NCBI GenBank assembly: GCA_963556255.1
Contig: OY744608.1
Coordinates: 4,712,367 to 4,776,366, forward strand
Reading direction: 5' to 3'
Origin: Allolobophora icterica
Taxonomy: Eukaryota > Annelida > Clitellata > Crassiclitellata > Lumbricidae
DNA length: 64,000 bases
Shown here: positions 47,184 to 58,775 of the stretch, piece after piece
How the letters are laid out: each line of letters opens with the position of its first letter
Numbering within the stretch: position 1 is the stretch's first letter
The notes under the pieces: model-generated
The model's database searches: none
What the model saw: only the letters and a program-made list of their open reading frames with translations
Told to the model about the DNA's origin: nothing
Made by a program: the position numbers and the translations under genes

Positions 47184-47566
47184 CCTTTCAATTCAATTCA
47201 ATTCAATTCAATTCAACTTTATTGATCCGAATTCAATACAAAAGTACAGTAGGCACCAATGTAAAACATTCGGGATACAATAGGGAAAGCCCAAAAGGGA
47301 CATAAGTCCCGCTTAATTAGGGCTGCCTATTTGTTACATAGTAATAAGATGGCACCAAAAAAGAAAAAGCAAAATGATGGGGACAAAAACCAGGCCCTGA
47401 AAATACTGTCCTTGAGGTATAGTATGAATGAAAAGTAAAGGACTAGTTGAAAATACAAGAAAATGCAAACAAACAAAACAAAACAAAAACAAAAAAACGA
47501 ACGGCCATGTCTACTTAGACATCCTCAGAGTGCTGTCAAACGACGCAATTATGATCACTAAAACTT
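47184..47566 (-). mobile_element. LINE 3' end with (TTGAA)n tail and 8-bp target duplication
   Basis: CATACCAT occurs at 47176-47183 and 47567-47574 around the insert. On the minus strand the element ends gatcaataaagttgaattg followed by TTGAA repeats (plus strand 47187-47213), a common LINE tail. Removing the insert restores the background word seen near 38590 (catttgaataaaag). No recognisable coding remains. Confidence 0.8.
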
Positions 47567-49159
47567 CATACCATTTGAATAAAAGAACAAGTTACGATGG
47601 TATTATGCCAAAGGAACGTTAAAAATAATTTCTCTCGATATCATAAGATGTCGTTAAACTCTGGGTCCTCCACATTGCATAGCGATCGTGATCAATTGCT
47701 AAACTCACAATGACTCAGCGCCATCGATTGGTGGTTGGTCATTATATGGTGACTGTTATTAAACGCACAAATTAATTATTAATTAATTAATAAGAGCAAT
47801 GATAATAATCATCTTCATCGTCGTCACGGTACGGAGCACAAGAATTAGTAGCTCACATTGTTTAACGACCGAAATTATTTATGATGGGCATGTTGTTTGT
47901 GCAACTGGTAATGTTACATGAGAATTATGAAGTCAACGGCCGATGTTCGCCACGAGATGTCGTTAGTTAAACTAAAGAATAAAAGAATCATTAGGTTGCT
48001 TTAAAAAATCCACCATTGTTGTTTGTGTTTGGATGGTGCCAATCCAAAGCCTGGAATAAAGCAATCCATCTAAGCAGCTCCTCTGCCTCCTTCTCTCCAT
48101 AGTATTCTGCCATCCGGACCTCGTTCATCGCCTGACATCTCTGGGCAACCGCCTGACTGGACGCAGCGCTCTTGAATAAGCTGGTGCCCTGGGCTTAACT
48201 TTTAAGTAACGCTTAAGAAATTCTGGGCTTACTACTCCATTACGCTAATTATGGTAGTACCAGTACTAAGCGTGGAGAAAAGAGGATGGCGACGTTAATC
48301 GTCATTGCTTGAAACTACTCAACTAACATTGATAACTCAATCACTGCCATAAAACACTGGCAACTATTACTTTACATGCCAACCACTCACTTCCAAATGG
48401 TAACGCTTGTAGTAGTTTCCAGTGTTTAACGACACCTGATGACTACCACGTCACGTTGATGGAGTCCTCCTCCATTTTCCAGGCTTCGGACTGGCATCAC
48501 CTGGCATTAGCGTCATAGCCGACAGTGGCGGAGTTTATGCTGAAAAGTTTAGTTTGAAATATACTTAGACAACTTTTAAACGCATTAAAGAGAGTCTATG
48601 ATAACCGTCAGTTTCGCTACGATTTGCAGTAATACCTGAAAACGTATACTAAAAATGGTCGAATGAAAGCAACTTTGGTTCGAAGCCTACTTAGGCGTAC
48701 TAAACAGCGATCCCTTAAAACAGCAATCAGTTTCTGCAATAGCATCGTTTGGTTAACTAGACACCTTTTAAACACGGATACAGTCTCTATAATTTCTTCA
48801 ATTTCGTTTCATTAACCAACTGCTCCTCACGAGGAAGGTAACAAAAGGAAAGGTCGACGTCAACGGTCATAGAAGCAATAACATAATAACAATAAAAATA
48901 ATAATATAATAATCGTGTTTATTGACAACCTCACCAACAAATCGCAGTAAGTTACATGTCGTTAAACACTGGAAATTTCCATCGCCAGTGTATAGTTCCG
49001 CCACTCCAGCATTCGGACTGTGCCAGTCCCAAACCTGGATACAGGTGGAGAGCGACGCTATTTATCTTTTGCTGTAAACAGTAACTGTCACTAAACACTA
49101 GTAAACAACTCCGCCACTGCTATTCAAACCCGATTTGAAAAAGAAACGAATGCCATGTC

Positions 49160-49810
49160 TTCAAATCAAATCAAATTTTCATTATTTCGAATCGTATGAA
49201 GTACATGATCATTAAAAAATCAGTGTATAACAAACAGCAAAAGAACAGATCTTAATTATTCTATGTCCTAAACTTTAGGGCAGTGGTCTCCAACCTTTTT
49301 TCAGTGAGGAGCCGCATTGCACAGTTTAGCAACCTTTGGGAGCCGCAAGGGCAAAGTTTAGCAACTTTTGGGAGCCGCCATGGTTTTAGGTCGAATTTAG
49401 AGCACAACAAATACTAGCAAATGGCACTATTAGACGCTAGCGTTAATCATAGGCTTAATATATAATATCATTATATGGACCGACACAGAAAACAAAGACC
49501 TCGTAGAATTTTGAGCTCAAGCAACACGGAAAAAGGCCATTTTTAGCGCAATTTTATTTCGTCGCATAGAAAATGTCATTTCCTGGAAAGTTCTGGAGAG
49601 CCGCCACAGAACGTTTCGAGAGCCGCATGCGGCTCGCGAGCCGCGGGTTGGTGACCACTGCTTTGGGGTCTTTAATTCTAATAGTAGATTGTCGGATCTT
49701 AGTCCTGCAGATCACCGACCAATAATTATGCTTATTTCTGGAATTGTAATCGTGCACTGTGGCATTGTCAATAAAATAATATGCATAATAATAATTTGCA
49801 TAATAATTAT
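49160..49810. mobile_element. Old LINE-like insertion carrying a hAT MITE
   Basis: The background is interrupted between ccatgtcttc and ttgacatcac (compare 1240-1290 and 27240-27290). The left end has an (AAATC) repeat, such as a minus-strand LINE tail would give. The interior lacks clear coding and is split by the element at 49281-49660. Confidence 0.45.
49281..49660. mobile_element. hAT-type MITE, 380 bp
   Basis: The ends are inverted: CAGTGGTCTCCAACC at the left and CAGTGGTCACCAACC read inward from the right. The flanks CTTTAGGG (49273-49280) and CTTTGGGG (49661-49668) form an 8-bp target duplication with one change. Subterminal gagccgc words repeat at both ends (about 49310, 49340, 49371; 49607, 49619, 49639). 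The sequence type is familiar from Charlie-like hAT MITEs. Non-coding. Confidence 0.88.
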
Positions 49811-50200
49811 TTGTCTATTTTGACATCACGAGTAAGCGCATGCTAACCAGTGAACGATCTGCAATAGAGAAACTTAACTGAAATATAATAACTTTCATTA
49901 AAGACGTCAACGTCCACAGTAGACAAACGATAATATTTCAACACTGCATGGAGTACTTCTAGTAATCGGCAACTAATATAAAAGCAGGATTAATTATGCC
50001 TAACAATCGGTCAGAACAGTTCAAAACAACTTTTCCATCCACTTCAACTGCTTTTTGTTGCCATTTAATGTCGTTAATCTGCTGGATTAAATCTAACTCC
50101 CCACTAAGAAACCAATTCATGCAATTACTTACACACCTTTATAAGTAAACCCTACACCGCATATGACTATCTCATGCAGATATTTGGCTAACTATAACCC

Positions 50201-50660
50201 TTGGCTCCATAAGATGTCCCAAACTATTCTAAATATCAACCAATCGACTAGTGCCAGTCTGAATCCAAGATGAAGAGGAGGGAGACGCTAACGATTGTTG
50301 TTATGACACCCGTCGTTAAACAGAAATCTCTACTAAGCAGATTTCTGTAAAGCAGAAATGGGTGAGCTATGCTAACAACGGCTTATATCATCGATAGTCA
50401 TGAATCAACGCGGTACCTCGAATTGGCAGTTGAGCGAAACTCATGGTTATTATAATGGCTGCATAACACGTTTTAAAGGTGTCCAACGATTTACATTTAA
50501 TATATTGTATTTTCCAGAAATACTACTACTACTACTACTGATAATAATAATAAGCCGTTACAGAACAACACCATCTCTCCGGATTAGTTTTAAGCACCTG
50601 AGGGATCATAAATACCTCGGGTAAAAAATGAAAAATAAAAAATAAAATAATAATATTAAT
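50201..50660 (+). repeat. Background composite repeat, no gene
   Basis: A Box 2 variant near 50240-50330 and a minus-strand Box 1 ending at 50483 (ttattataatgg ... ttttaaaggtgtc). Short ctact and aataa runs follow. Confidence 0.5.
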
Positions 50661-50805
50661 AAATGTCTCTCAGCAAGGGGCACGCACGGCCTCTCGTGTT
50701 CGCTTGGTTTAGGTCGACGGCCAGACACAGCGCCATCAACGACCTCATTCACTGCAGTCTTAATATAGCGATTACCCCGGCGATCAAGGAGCCGTCGGTA
50801 ATAGA
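50661..50805 (+). pseudogene. LINE ORF2 C-terminal fragment of another family
   Basis: LSKGHARPLVFAWFRS, then TARHSAINDLIHCSLNIAIT and PAIKEPS, resembles the segment RHxxINDxIHRxLxSAxIPxxxEP found near the C-terminus of several invertebrate LINE proteins. Only about 45 residues survive. A LINE/SINE-type tail (gtatagcgcctctttaagg) on the opposite strand follows at 50824. Confidence 0.5.
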
Positions 50806-50814
50806 ATTAATTAA

Positions 50815-51040
50815 TTCATTTATTCATTCGAGGATTTGTATAGCGCCTCTTTAAGGGAACTACTCAGAGAGGCACTTCCGACACCAGCACGTTCAATTAG
50901 TACAGTTTTAAGATTAGTAAGAAAGAGGCCAGTGGGGACCACAGGGCACAAGCGGAGTACAATGTAATAGAAATGACACATGACAAAATTCAGAATTGCC
51001 CATGACCAAACGACAGAGTACCGATTGCACTACTCATCTC
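50815..51040 (-). repeat. LINE/SINE 3' tail fragment
   Basis: gaggatttgtatagcgcctc and actactcagagaggcac match the shared 3' tail of SINE S2 and LINE families A/B. An (ATTA/ATTC)-rich run at the left is the tail side. The body beyond 50880 is unassigned. Confidence 0.55.
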
Positions 51041-52507
51041 TATTATGACACAACTTCTTTTAAATTGCAGATAACCTAATATTCATTGAAGAAATTAAAC
51101 GAAAATTACAACTATATTCGTTCTTATGAAGCCGATTTAAAGGTGTCTAATTTATAGCTTAAGGAGGAGGGCGGCGGCAAGCATTGCAATTGCACTGCGT
51201 CTTGAACAGTACACAGAGTGACGTGGGAGCCGCAATATTTGGTTATAATTATAACCAATTTACTGTTGTTCTTAGATTCCAAACTCAAACACACATCCTT
51301 ACTGATGTTCGGATCTCGGCTTAGCCGACGTGACCGAGATCCGAACGTAAAACCGTAATAATCCGTTGCAGAACCGAAAAATAAGTCCTGTGTGTAAACT
51401 TAGCACAAAAAATCCAACATCTTAGAAATTACTTAGCAAATTCCGCAATTAGACAAAGTAATCCGTCGAAATGAATAGTGACTGACATGCACTGGCGTAG
51501 GCGTGTCCAATATATTGGGGGGAATTTGGTTATTTTTATACACTTTTTGCTTAGTTTGTACAGTCCATCTCAACTATGGGGGGGCCCGGCTGCCCCCCCC
51601 CAGAGTGTATGCCTATGCTGACATGGCTGCTGAATAGCGCAGGTAACAGTGGCCGGTGGATAGTCTTATCCCTCGCTGCCTTTTCTTCCCATCGACAGCG
51701 AAATGAATCTATTCTTCCCTCTGAGCGCAAGTGGAACAGAAAGTTCCACCAAAAAATTCTGCCACGGCAGGAATTTGAACCTCGACAATTTGATCCATAG
51801 GCCAGCAACTTAAACAACCGTACTCTGATTGTGTCAGTCTCAAGCCTGGCAAAAGGAGAAAGGCAACGCTGATCATATTTGTTATGACACAGTGTCGTTA
51901 AAAATCGACTTACCAATTAATCAATCATTAATTGTCGTACGAGCTATCGATTGCATGGATGTATCCAGAGTTTAACGACATCTTATGGCAACAAAGGCCG
52001 TTGACATCAGCAGAAATTATTCTGACTTAATAACAGTTGTATTATAATTTTTTTTAGTTAAAGGTAATCTGTAATTTGGATTACAGGAGTGAGTAGGTTC
52101 AGTTTAACGACACTGTGTGATAACAAAGATCATTAGAGTCGCCCTCCTCCTTAATCCGGGCTTGGGACTGGCACTGCCAGAGTACGAGCAGTGGCGGAGT
52201 TATAGGATTACACGCGAGTTTCTTGTACAATTTAAGCTAGCTGAGGAGCCCTACCACAGATTCAACGAGAATTACGAATATATGGTATTTGAAATAAGCG
52301 ATTTAAAGGTGTGCAAATGCTTAATAAAAAGATATTGGCCTGGTTCTAGCGACTGAACTAAAATTAAAAGTTGCGTGTTTATATAGCATCATGTACTAAC
52401 ATTTTAAAGGTGTCTAAAGAGAGCGCTCAAACCAAAAGGCCACCGGTTACCACAATACCTCACCTCGCGTTACCTTAACCAATTAATAAATTATAACAAC
52501 AGTAGTA
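51041..52507 (+). repeat. Background composite repeat, no gene
   Basis: A minus-strand Box 1 near 51115-51148. Bases 51350-51490 match 12450-12600. A worn S1-like SINE lies at 51650-51815 (ggaatttgaacctcgac near 51769). Inverted Box 3 near 51970 (gagtttaacgacatcttatg), minus Box 1 copies ending at about 52309 and 52414. No gene. Confidence 0.5.
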
Positions 52508-53585
52508 ATCATCATCATCGTCATCGCGGTGCGAGGCACAAATATTCATAGCTCCCATTGTTTAACGATATCCTGTGGTAGCCAGAGCCGTTGACGTCGA
52601 CAGAAGTTATTTCGGATGGGAATGCTGTTTGTGCAATTGGTAATGCTACATGATAATTATGGCGTCAAAGGCCGATGTTTCCACGAGATATTGTTGGTTA
52701 AACCAAAGATTAAAATAATCATTTGGCTGCTTTTAAAACTCCAGCGTTGTTGTTTGTGTTCGGGTGGAGCCAGTCCAAAGCATGGAATAACGCAACCCAA
52801 CTTAGCAGCTCCTTTGCCTCTTTATCTCCATAGTATCCTGCCAACCGGACTTTGTTCTTCGCCTGACATCTCTGGGCAATCGCCCATTAAGATTATTGTT
52901 GGTATTATTTAAATAATGGATTAGTGCATTTAATAACAGCCACCATACATGTATAATGACCAACCATCAAGAGCCTTGGACACGACGCTTTTGAATAAGC
53001 TGGTGCCCTGCGCTTGACTTTTGAGTAACGCTTTAGAAATTCGAAGCTTACTCCGCCACTCCCTAACTGTGGTAGTGCCAGTCCCAAGTATGCAGAAAGG
53101 AGGATGGCTACGTTAATCGTCTTTGTTATGAAACAACTAAACTAACATAGAAATTTCCACCACTGCAATAAACACTGGAGACTATTTCGTTACATCTTAA
53201 CCACTTTCTAATGGTAAACTAGTAGTAGTTTCCAGTGTTTAAGGACATCTTATGACTGCCTGGGTCACTGACATCCTCCTCATCAGTTTCCGAGGCTTTG
53301 GACTGGCTTTATCTGGCACAAGAGTCATTGCGAACAGTGTCGGAGTGTATAGGGAAAATCTTAGTATGATATATACTTAGACACCTTTTAGAAGTATTGA
53401 ATGCACCCATAATAAGCGTTAGTTTCGCTACGATTTACACTCAAACCTATACACTGAAAACTAAAACTGCAGATGACAACGTAGGTTCGAGGCCTACTAA
53501 CTAAAATAGAAGGCAGCCTCTTATAAGAAGCTGGCCTGAAAGGTAGCCCTGGTTATGAATAGTTAGCAACTTCATTTTTGCTTAA

Positions 53586-54485
53586 CCCTCTTGCCCCGTA
53601 TGGCCGAAATATCGGCTTGTCATTATTAATCGTATTCCCGCAAGGCCGATAAACCGGCTACGCTGAACTTGTCAAATACCGGTACCCGTAAGGCCGATAT
53701 TTCGGCATCGCGTCTATATTTTATCCCCGTAAGGCCTGTAAATCGGCTATGGTAATTAGCTATGTTTATTTCAATACAAGCATTGCCTCAGACAGGAAGT
53801 GACCTACTTTTAGTGTTATTAGGTCACTTGAAGGTCAATGTCAAGTGAGTTTCTTGCAGTGCAGTAGCATAAATAAATACGACCATAGCCGTTGAAAATT
53901 CCGAAATGCAAGGTATCTAGCAGTTCGAATGAAACAACTGTTGCGAAGAAAATATTTGGTGGAAAACGGTATACCCTTGGACAGGCGAGAGAAAGGATCA
54001 TGGCCAGTGATAGCAGAGGAGATGAGTCAGTTTAAACGGCAAGCATGGCTGCGCGTGTGAGTGATGTTGGCCAGCACTTTCCTCAACGACCAGGGGGTGT
54101 CACTGGCAACAACAGATGTGTGGTTTGTCGAGAAAAGACTGCGAGGTTTGTGAGGTCCAATCCAGCTGCAGCAAAGAAGGACAATCCATACAAGGACACA
54201 GAGACTGTGTTTCGCTGTTCATTGTGTGGCACATTCTTGTGCATTCGCGATGGTAGCACATGTTGGGTCGACTACCACAGTAAAGTGGAATTCTGGCGCT
54301 AAAACATTGGATAGCTATCAGAAACTTTTACGTATATATCAGACTTCTCATCAGAGACAGTAGTATTTCAGTTTACATGCATTCTGAAGTTAGTGATTTT
54401 TACCCAGGAGCTCAGGGTTAGGGGCGTTTTCGCACAGGGCTGTAGGGTTAGCTCACTTCCGCTATGGGAGCTCAGGGCGAAAGGG
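53586..54485 (+). mobile_element. piggyBac transposon, internally deleted
   Basis: TTAA at 53582-53585 and 54486-54489. The ends are CCCTCTTGCCC and, read inward from the right, CCCTTTCGCCC. The left end carries four spaced copies, about 50 bases apart, of cccgtaaggccgatatttcg-like sequence with near-palindromic GCCGATATTTCGGC cores; the right end has gagctcaggg repeats. Only the last part of the transposase survives (54045-54302). Empty sites exist in the S1 copies at 26578 and 39820. Confidence 0.9.
54045..54302 (+). CDS. piggyBac transposase C-terminal cysteine-rich domain
   Basis: An 85-aa open frame starts with ATG after the internal deletion. It shows C-x2-C (RCVVC, residues ~24-28), a spacer, then C-x2-C-x4-C-x6-C-x4-H (RCSLCGTFLC...STCWVDYHS), the cross-brace zinc arrangement at the C-terminus of piggyBac transposases, which binds the transposon ends. 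The catalytic DDD domain is absent. The frame ends shortly after the His, at the family's usual C-terminus. Whether it is translated is unknown; it could compete with full transposase, which is only inference. Confidence 0.8.
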   Translation: MAARVSDVGQHFPQRPGGVTGNNRCVVCREKTARFVRSNPAAAKKDNPYKDTETVFRCSLCGTFLCIRDGSTCWVDYHSKVEFWR

Positions 54486-55791
54486 TTAACCTCAGAATAT
54501 AAGGGCCAATGACCAGTCCTACTCCTCAGCGCCTGGTCTTCCCAGCTACAGCCTAATTAATACTCAATTGATGAATATTTTCTCTTAGAAGTGTTACTCC
54601 TGAAATTCGAGAAACTTTTCTGCCCATGCGGGAATTTGAGCCCGGCATTTTGTTTTACAGGCCACCTTGAAAACGGCTTGATTTGAACATCTAATAAATA
54701 TAAGTTAGCAAAACAAATGATTATTTTGCATTCCGTAATACAAAAAATTCAGAGAGTAAAAACATTACATTAGCGCTGTTTTAAGTCAAAGTAATTTATG
54801 TCGACGTCAACGGCCTTTGTTGTCATTATTATTATTATTGTTATTGAGCTTTTATATAGCGCCCTTCAGGGTGATCTACTCAGGAACACTCCAAGTCAAC
54901 CATGGATAAAGAGAGTAGTTTTCAAGTTTGTAAGAAACAAGGTAGAGTGAGTCATAGGAACCAGGCGAAGTGCAACTTGAAGGCCATTCCAGGTTGCGGG
55001 ACCAGCGACCGAAAAAGAACGGCGCTGCATAATGGCTGTCCGCGTGCGGGGACCAAGAGCTCGGCCTGGTCAGCCGAGCGAAGAGCAAATCGCCGCAAGA
55101 CCCCAGAGGTAGGGCGACACAATTCCCGCAGGTATCGGGGGCAAGTCCCTCCAGACAACGCCTAACAGTGGAGAGACAGACAATGCGCAGCGGGAAAGGG
55201 AGCCAGTGCAGAACATCCCGCATATAAAGAGACCTGGACATATCTGGGTATGCGACCAATAAACGTGTGGCTGCACGCAAAACCCGGTCCAAGCACCCAA
55301 GACGGGGAGCTGGGAGGCCAGCGTAAAGGGCGCTACAATTATCCATACGGGAACCACAAACGCATGGACAAGGGTGGAAGCAGCCGCCTGCGGGAGACTA
55401 CCCTTAACTGACGAAGTTGATAATAAGAGTCCCGACAAAGCAAATTAACCCTCATGCGACCAACATATTTTACTCCTTAATATGACCAACTGGGGTCCCG
55501 TGGGACCCCAATTATAGTCGATGATGCGTTCAGTGCTTTCTGCTCTTGTTGAAACTTCATTTTATTTTGCTACAAGTACAAGTTCTAACTGTTCATTGTT
55601 TACCTGGGTTTTACTTACCATCTAATTGTCTGACAAGATAAAATTAGGCCGGTTACATGAAGTACATTGGAAGTGGAAACCTGCCGAAGGGCAGAAAACT
55701 TAAAGAAGAATATATGAAGTACATTCACGCTGCCTTCTTGTTTTAACCGCGTTGGCACAGTGAGCATCGTCGACGCTTGGCCTTCGAGCTT

Positions 55792-56600
55792 TTAGATATT
55801 CAAGCTGAGTGTTGTTGACAGTGCTGAACTTCTACACCACAGTTCTTCACTGCAGATCTGATTGGTGCTAGGATTATAGGAGTCATTGCTCGTTGTCACA
55901 TGTGAGGTGTTACTATGGCATATCCGAGCTCTACAGTATAAATAAGATACGTCGTCGCCGTGTGGTCTTCTGAATCTGCCAGTCTGGATTATTACCCAAC
56001 CACTGAATGTAAGAAACAATATGTCGAGGATGTTGAAAAACAGCACCGTGAGCCAACGGCTGATTTTTCTTCTTTTTGTGTGCATTGTAGCCAGGTGATC
56101 TATATTGTCAACATCACTTTTTGTTCCACTATAATAGAGGATTATTTCTGGATTGCTGATCATCTGAACATCGGTGGCAGCATTGTGGTGTAGCGTGGAT
56201 ATAGCCAACACAGCTTTGCCGGGTTTAGAAACAAACATTTCAAGAGTAGTTGGTCATGGAGTATGCAGAGTCCAGTGAACGCTAGTATTTCCTTGTCATT
56301 GACAGGTTTCCATTCAGCACGTTGATCTTGAGGATTTCGTTCATTCTAGACAAATATTCGTCTCGACCTGATGCCGAATTTGCTCCAACTGCATCACCTT
56401 GACATCTTCCTACTTCTCTACCACGTAACCTATTGCCACGACCTCTTTTTCTAACTGACACACTGCTTTGACTATTGGTGGCTTGAACATTGCGTTTCTG
56501 AGTCGACTTCGTCGTCTGCACTTACCACATCACTGTTTTCAGAGTTCTCAGATACATGATCATCATTCTCCGAACCTGAGTCGTTGTCCCCTTAGGGACA
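55792..56600 (-). pseudogene. piggyBac transposase remnants
   Basis: The 148-aa minus frame (55792-56238) contains KAVLAISTLHHNAATD, then ISNPEIILYYSGTKSDVDNI, DHLATMHTKRRKISRWLTV and LFFNILDI. This is the block around the third catalytic Asp of piggyBac transposases (compare GVDxxDxxxxxYxxxRxxxRWP...FFNxLD). Frame 56282-56521 and the acidic stretch SGSENDDHVSENSENSD just upstream fit an N-terminal region. The first two catalytic Asp blocks are missing, so the element has a large internal deletion plus frameshifts. Confidence 0.8.
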
Positions 56601-56716
56601 TCTCAGGTACTTTCTATGGCCTTCTCCAGACCTTTCTTTTTGACCGGGCCTTAATCGGGAGCGACACTCAGTAGACTTCTTGAAGGGGCGCTATATAAAT
56701 TTATTATAGATAGATT
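56590..56716 (+). pseudogene. LINE family A 3' fragment inside piggyBac
   Basis: GTFYGLLQTFLFDRALIGSD, a stop, then cttgaaggggcgctatataa and a short (TAGA)n tail match the end of LINE family A at 58866-58990. It interrupts the N-terminal coding region of the piggyBac element. No clear target duplication. Confidence 0.8.
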
Positions 56717-57263
56717 ATCCGTGCTACAGTATTCTCCATAAGCACTCTCTTCAAGAGTAGTGCTTCTTTTGCATTGTATCACTCCAGACCAGTTCTCATT
56801 GTAATAATATCTGTTCACAATGTAGCGTTCGGTTCTCTAGAAAAGCATTGCTGAATCTGGGGTCCTGCGGGACCCCAATGGATATTATTTATTTAAAAAA
56901 TAACCGTAAAAGCAAAACCTGATTCCACTAGACATAAACAGTGAGCAATATCCAGGTGACAAATTCATAAAATGCCGTTAAAAAATATTGAATAGCACAG
57001 AAGTACCACAAGCCGATACTATGCTGGGGTCCCTCAGGACCCCAGTTGGTCACTTGAGGGCTAATATGTCGCATGAATGTGAGCTGTCGATCCAGAATTA
57101 CACCACTATCCCGTACTGAGGAGGCAAAGGAAACCCAGGGAAATTCAAGTGCCAGACCCTCAAGGTTAATTTTTGCAAGCTGTTGGCACGTACCAAACCA
57201 GATGTATTGGGTTTTTGCCGGGTTTAACCGTAGACAGTTTGAGGACATCCAGGCCTCCAAAGG

Positions 57264-57770
57264 TCATAATAAGTTGTGGTTAAACTATGGATCCAAAACT
57301 AATTTCAAACAAAGAAACAAACACTATTTCCTTCGTTGGTGTTTGTCAACATCATAAACTTAGAATCCTCTCAAATATACGCGTGCTAACCAATTAACGA
57401 CCTGCCATAGAAAACAAAATGAACTGATAAACAACAACCTTTCGTTAAAGACGTCAACGGTCACAGCAACCATAAGATGTATGAAGTACTTCTAGTAATC
57501 GGTGACTTATAACAAAGCAGGACTAATAATGCTGATAAGACGGTCAGAACTGTTCAAAACAATTTTTTCTATCCAAGTAAGTGGCTTTTGTTGCCATTTA
57601 ATGTTGCTGAACTCCTGGATTCAATCAAACTTCTCCAATAACGAAGACACCAAACGAGTTCCTTACACGCCTTTTAAAGTATTATTATCGTTCTATAAGT
57701 AAGTCATAAACTGCAAGACGACTATCTTAGGTTCGTGTCATTGGTACACTAGATAATCTACTGTTATTAT
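57264..57770 (+). repeat. Background composite repeat, no gene
   Basis: Continues core copy 6: gttgtggttaaactatggat, gacgtcaacggtcacagcaa, Box 1 variant cacgccttttaaag near 57667 with a ctataagtaagtc half. Confidence 0.6.
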
Positions 57771-57972
57771 ATAACTAGCTGTAAACCGTGAAAAAGCACG
57801 GTATATAAAACAATCATTGCAGTGATAACAATTAAGCTTACTTCACCGTTATATTATGACGTCATATTATAGGCCTATGGCCGTCGTCAAGACAGCCGTC
57901 GCCAAGGCGGCAGTATAGTGACGTCACAATAGTGTTTGTTACGGGACAGACAGACGTACATCGGTTATTATG
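57771..57972 (-). mobile_element. Mini-Helitron, copy 2
   Basis: Reverse-oriented copy of 8270-8474. On the minus strand the hairpin CCGTG/CACGG (plus 57786-57802) is followed by seven bases, CTAG (57775-57778), then T. It lies at the edge of the reverse-transcriptase remnant, whose other copies (27500, 40655) read through without it. Confidence 0.65.
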
Positions 57973-57984
57973 TTGTTTGATCCT

Positions 57985-58775
57985 CTCAGATACATAAACT
58001 CGGAGACTTGTTCCAGCTCATATCCACATATGGCAGTCTAACTTTCAGCTCTTTGTTTTCCGATAACCATTGTCTTCCATTATTACACATTTATTCTGAG
58101 TCCAAACTGAGTCCAAACCTTCTACTACTGTCCTGTATTCTGTCTGTCAGTTCCTGCAGTTGGTATGGTGACTCTGCAACCAAGTCAATATCATCAGCAA
58201 AAAGCGCAGATTCTTAGGTATCTGTCCATTTAGTGTAATTCCAGCTTCAACAGAATTCAGTGCGCAGCTCATCATGGCTTCCAGAAGTAAGTAAAACAAA
58301 CAGGTCTGGTGACAGGCCGCATCTCAAACCACTCTGTTAGATCTCCATCTACTCTGGCTGCACTCACTGACTTGCTATATACTGTAGATCTTCTAGTACC
58401 ATCACCAACTCCTCTCGAATTCTATAGTTCCTTAGTACCTGCCACATTCCTTGTTGTCATACATTATCAAATGCCTGTTTAAAATCTATGAAATTGTTGC
58501 ACAGAGTTTTATTCCTTTCGAAGTACTTCAGCTATAGATGTCGAACAACGAAGAGTAGATCTATTGTACCTCTTCCTGCTCTGAATCCCGCCTGTTCTTC
58601 ATGCCACCACCACCTCAACATATTTCCTCAGACGTTGTTGTATTATCCGTGTGTTTACTTTCCCAGGAACACTTTACACACTAATGCCTAGGTAATTGCT
58701 GCATTCCCTCTTGTCATACCCGTTTTTGTATTGAAACGATTATAGCCTTTTCCGAATCAGTCGGACATTTCTTTG
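57985..58775 (-). pseudogene. LINE reverse-transcriptase remnant (family C), copy 3
   Basis: The most decayed of the three copies. Segments correspond to those at 27474-28290: ctctgcaaccaagtcaatat (palm region), cattatcaaatgcctgttta, gcattccctcttgtcatac. An extra aa in tcagcaaaaagcgcag and other indels destroy the frame. Flanks are background on both sides once the mini-Helitron is removed. Confidence 0.8.

Larger units (their letters stand above)
47567..50200 (+). repeat. Core block of composite repeat, copy 5
   Basis: Starts with gtaccgatcg-like words near 47670. The core at 47806 runs through ggtacggagcacaag, Box 2 near 48250, gacaacttttaaacg near 48568 with its TATA half altered to ctatgataa, then a Box 1 near 48766. 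SINE S1 is mostly deleted. The following block (49080-50160) carries an inserted LINE fragment with a hAT MITE. The reverse-transcriptase remnant is absent. Confidence 0.75.
53528..54666 (-). repeat. SINE S1 copy, split by a piggyBac element
   Basis: Two halves (53528-53585 and 54486-54666) join into a normal S1 copy with ttgcttaacctcag across the TTAA site. B-box-like sequence lies over gggaatttgagccc near 54631. Confidence 0.75.
55449..57060 (-). mobile_element. piggyBac transposon, degenerate, nested in a LINE
   Basis: TTAA at 55445-55448 and the mutated CTAA at 57061-57064. The ends are inverted: CCCTCATGCGACCAAC and, read inward from the right, CCCTCAAGTGACCAAC. Palindromic ggggtccc/gggacccc motifs lie at about 55493, 56858 and 57026. 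Transposase remnants are on the minus strand. A LINE A 3' fragment is inserted at 56590-56716. Confidence 0.85.
54827..57263 (-). pseudogene. LINE family A, split by a piggyBac element
   Basis: The 3' part (54838-55444, minus) carries the usual ORF2 end: QAAASTLVHAFVV, LRAATRLLVAYPD, MRDVLHWLPFPLRIV, WSVPE. The upstream part (57061-57260) carries MEAWMSSNCLRLNPAKTQYI and SVRDSGVILDRQLTFMRHI. Removing 55449-57060 rejoins the two near RHI / CRDSYYQLRQLRVV, matching the longer copy at 58866. On the plus strand the tail is an ATT run at 54825-54842. GTCAT at both background junctions (about 54822, 57259) may be the target duplication. Confidence 0.85.
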
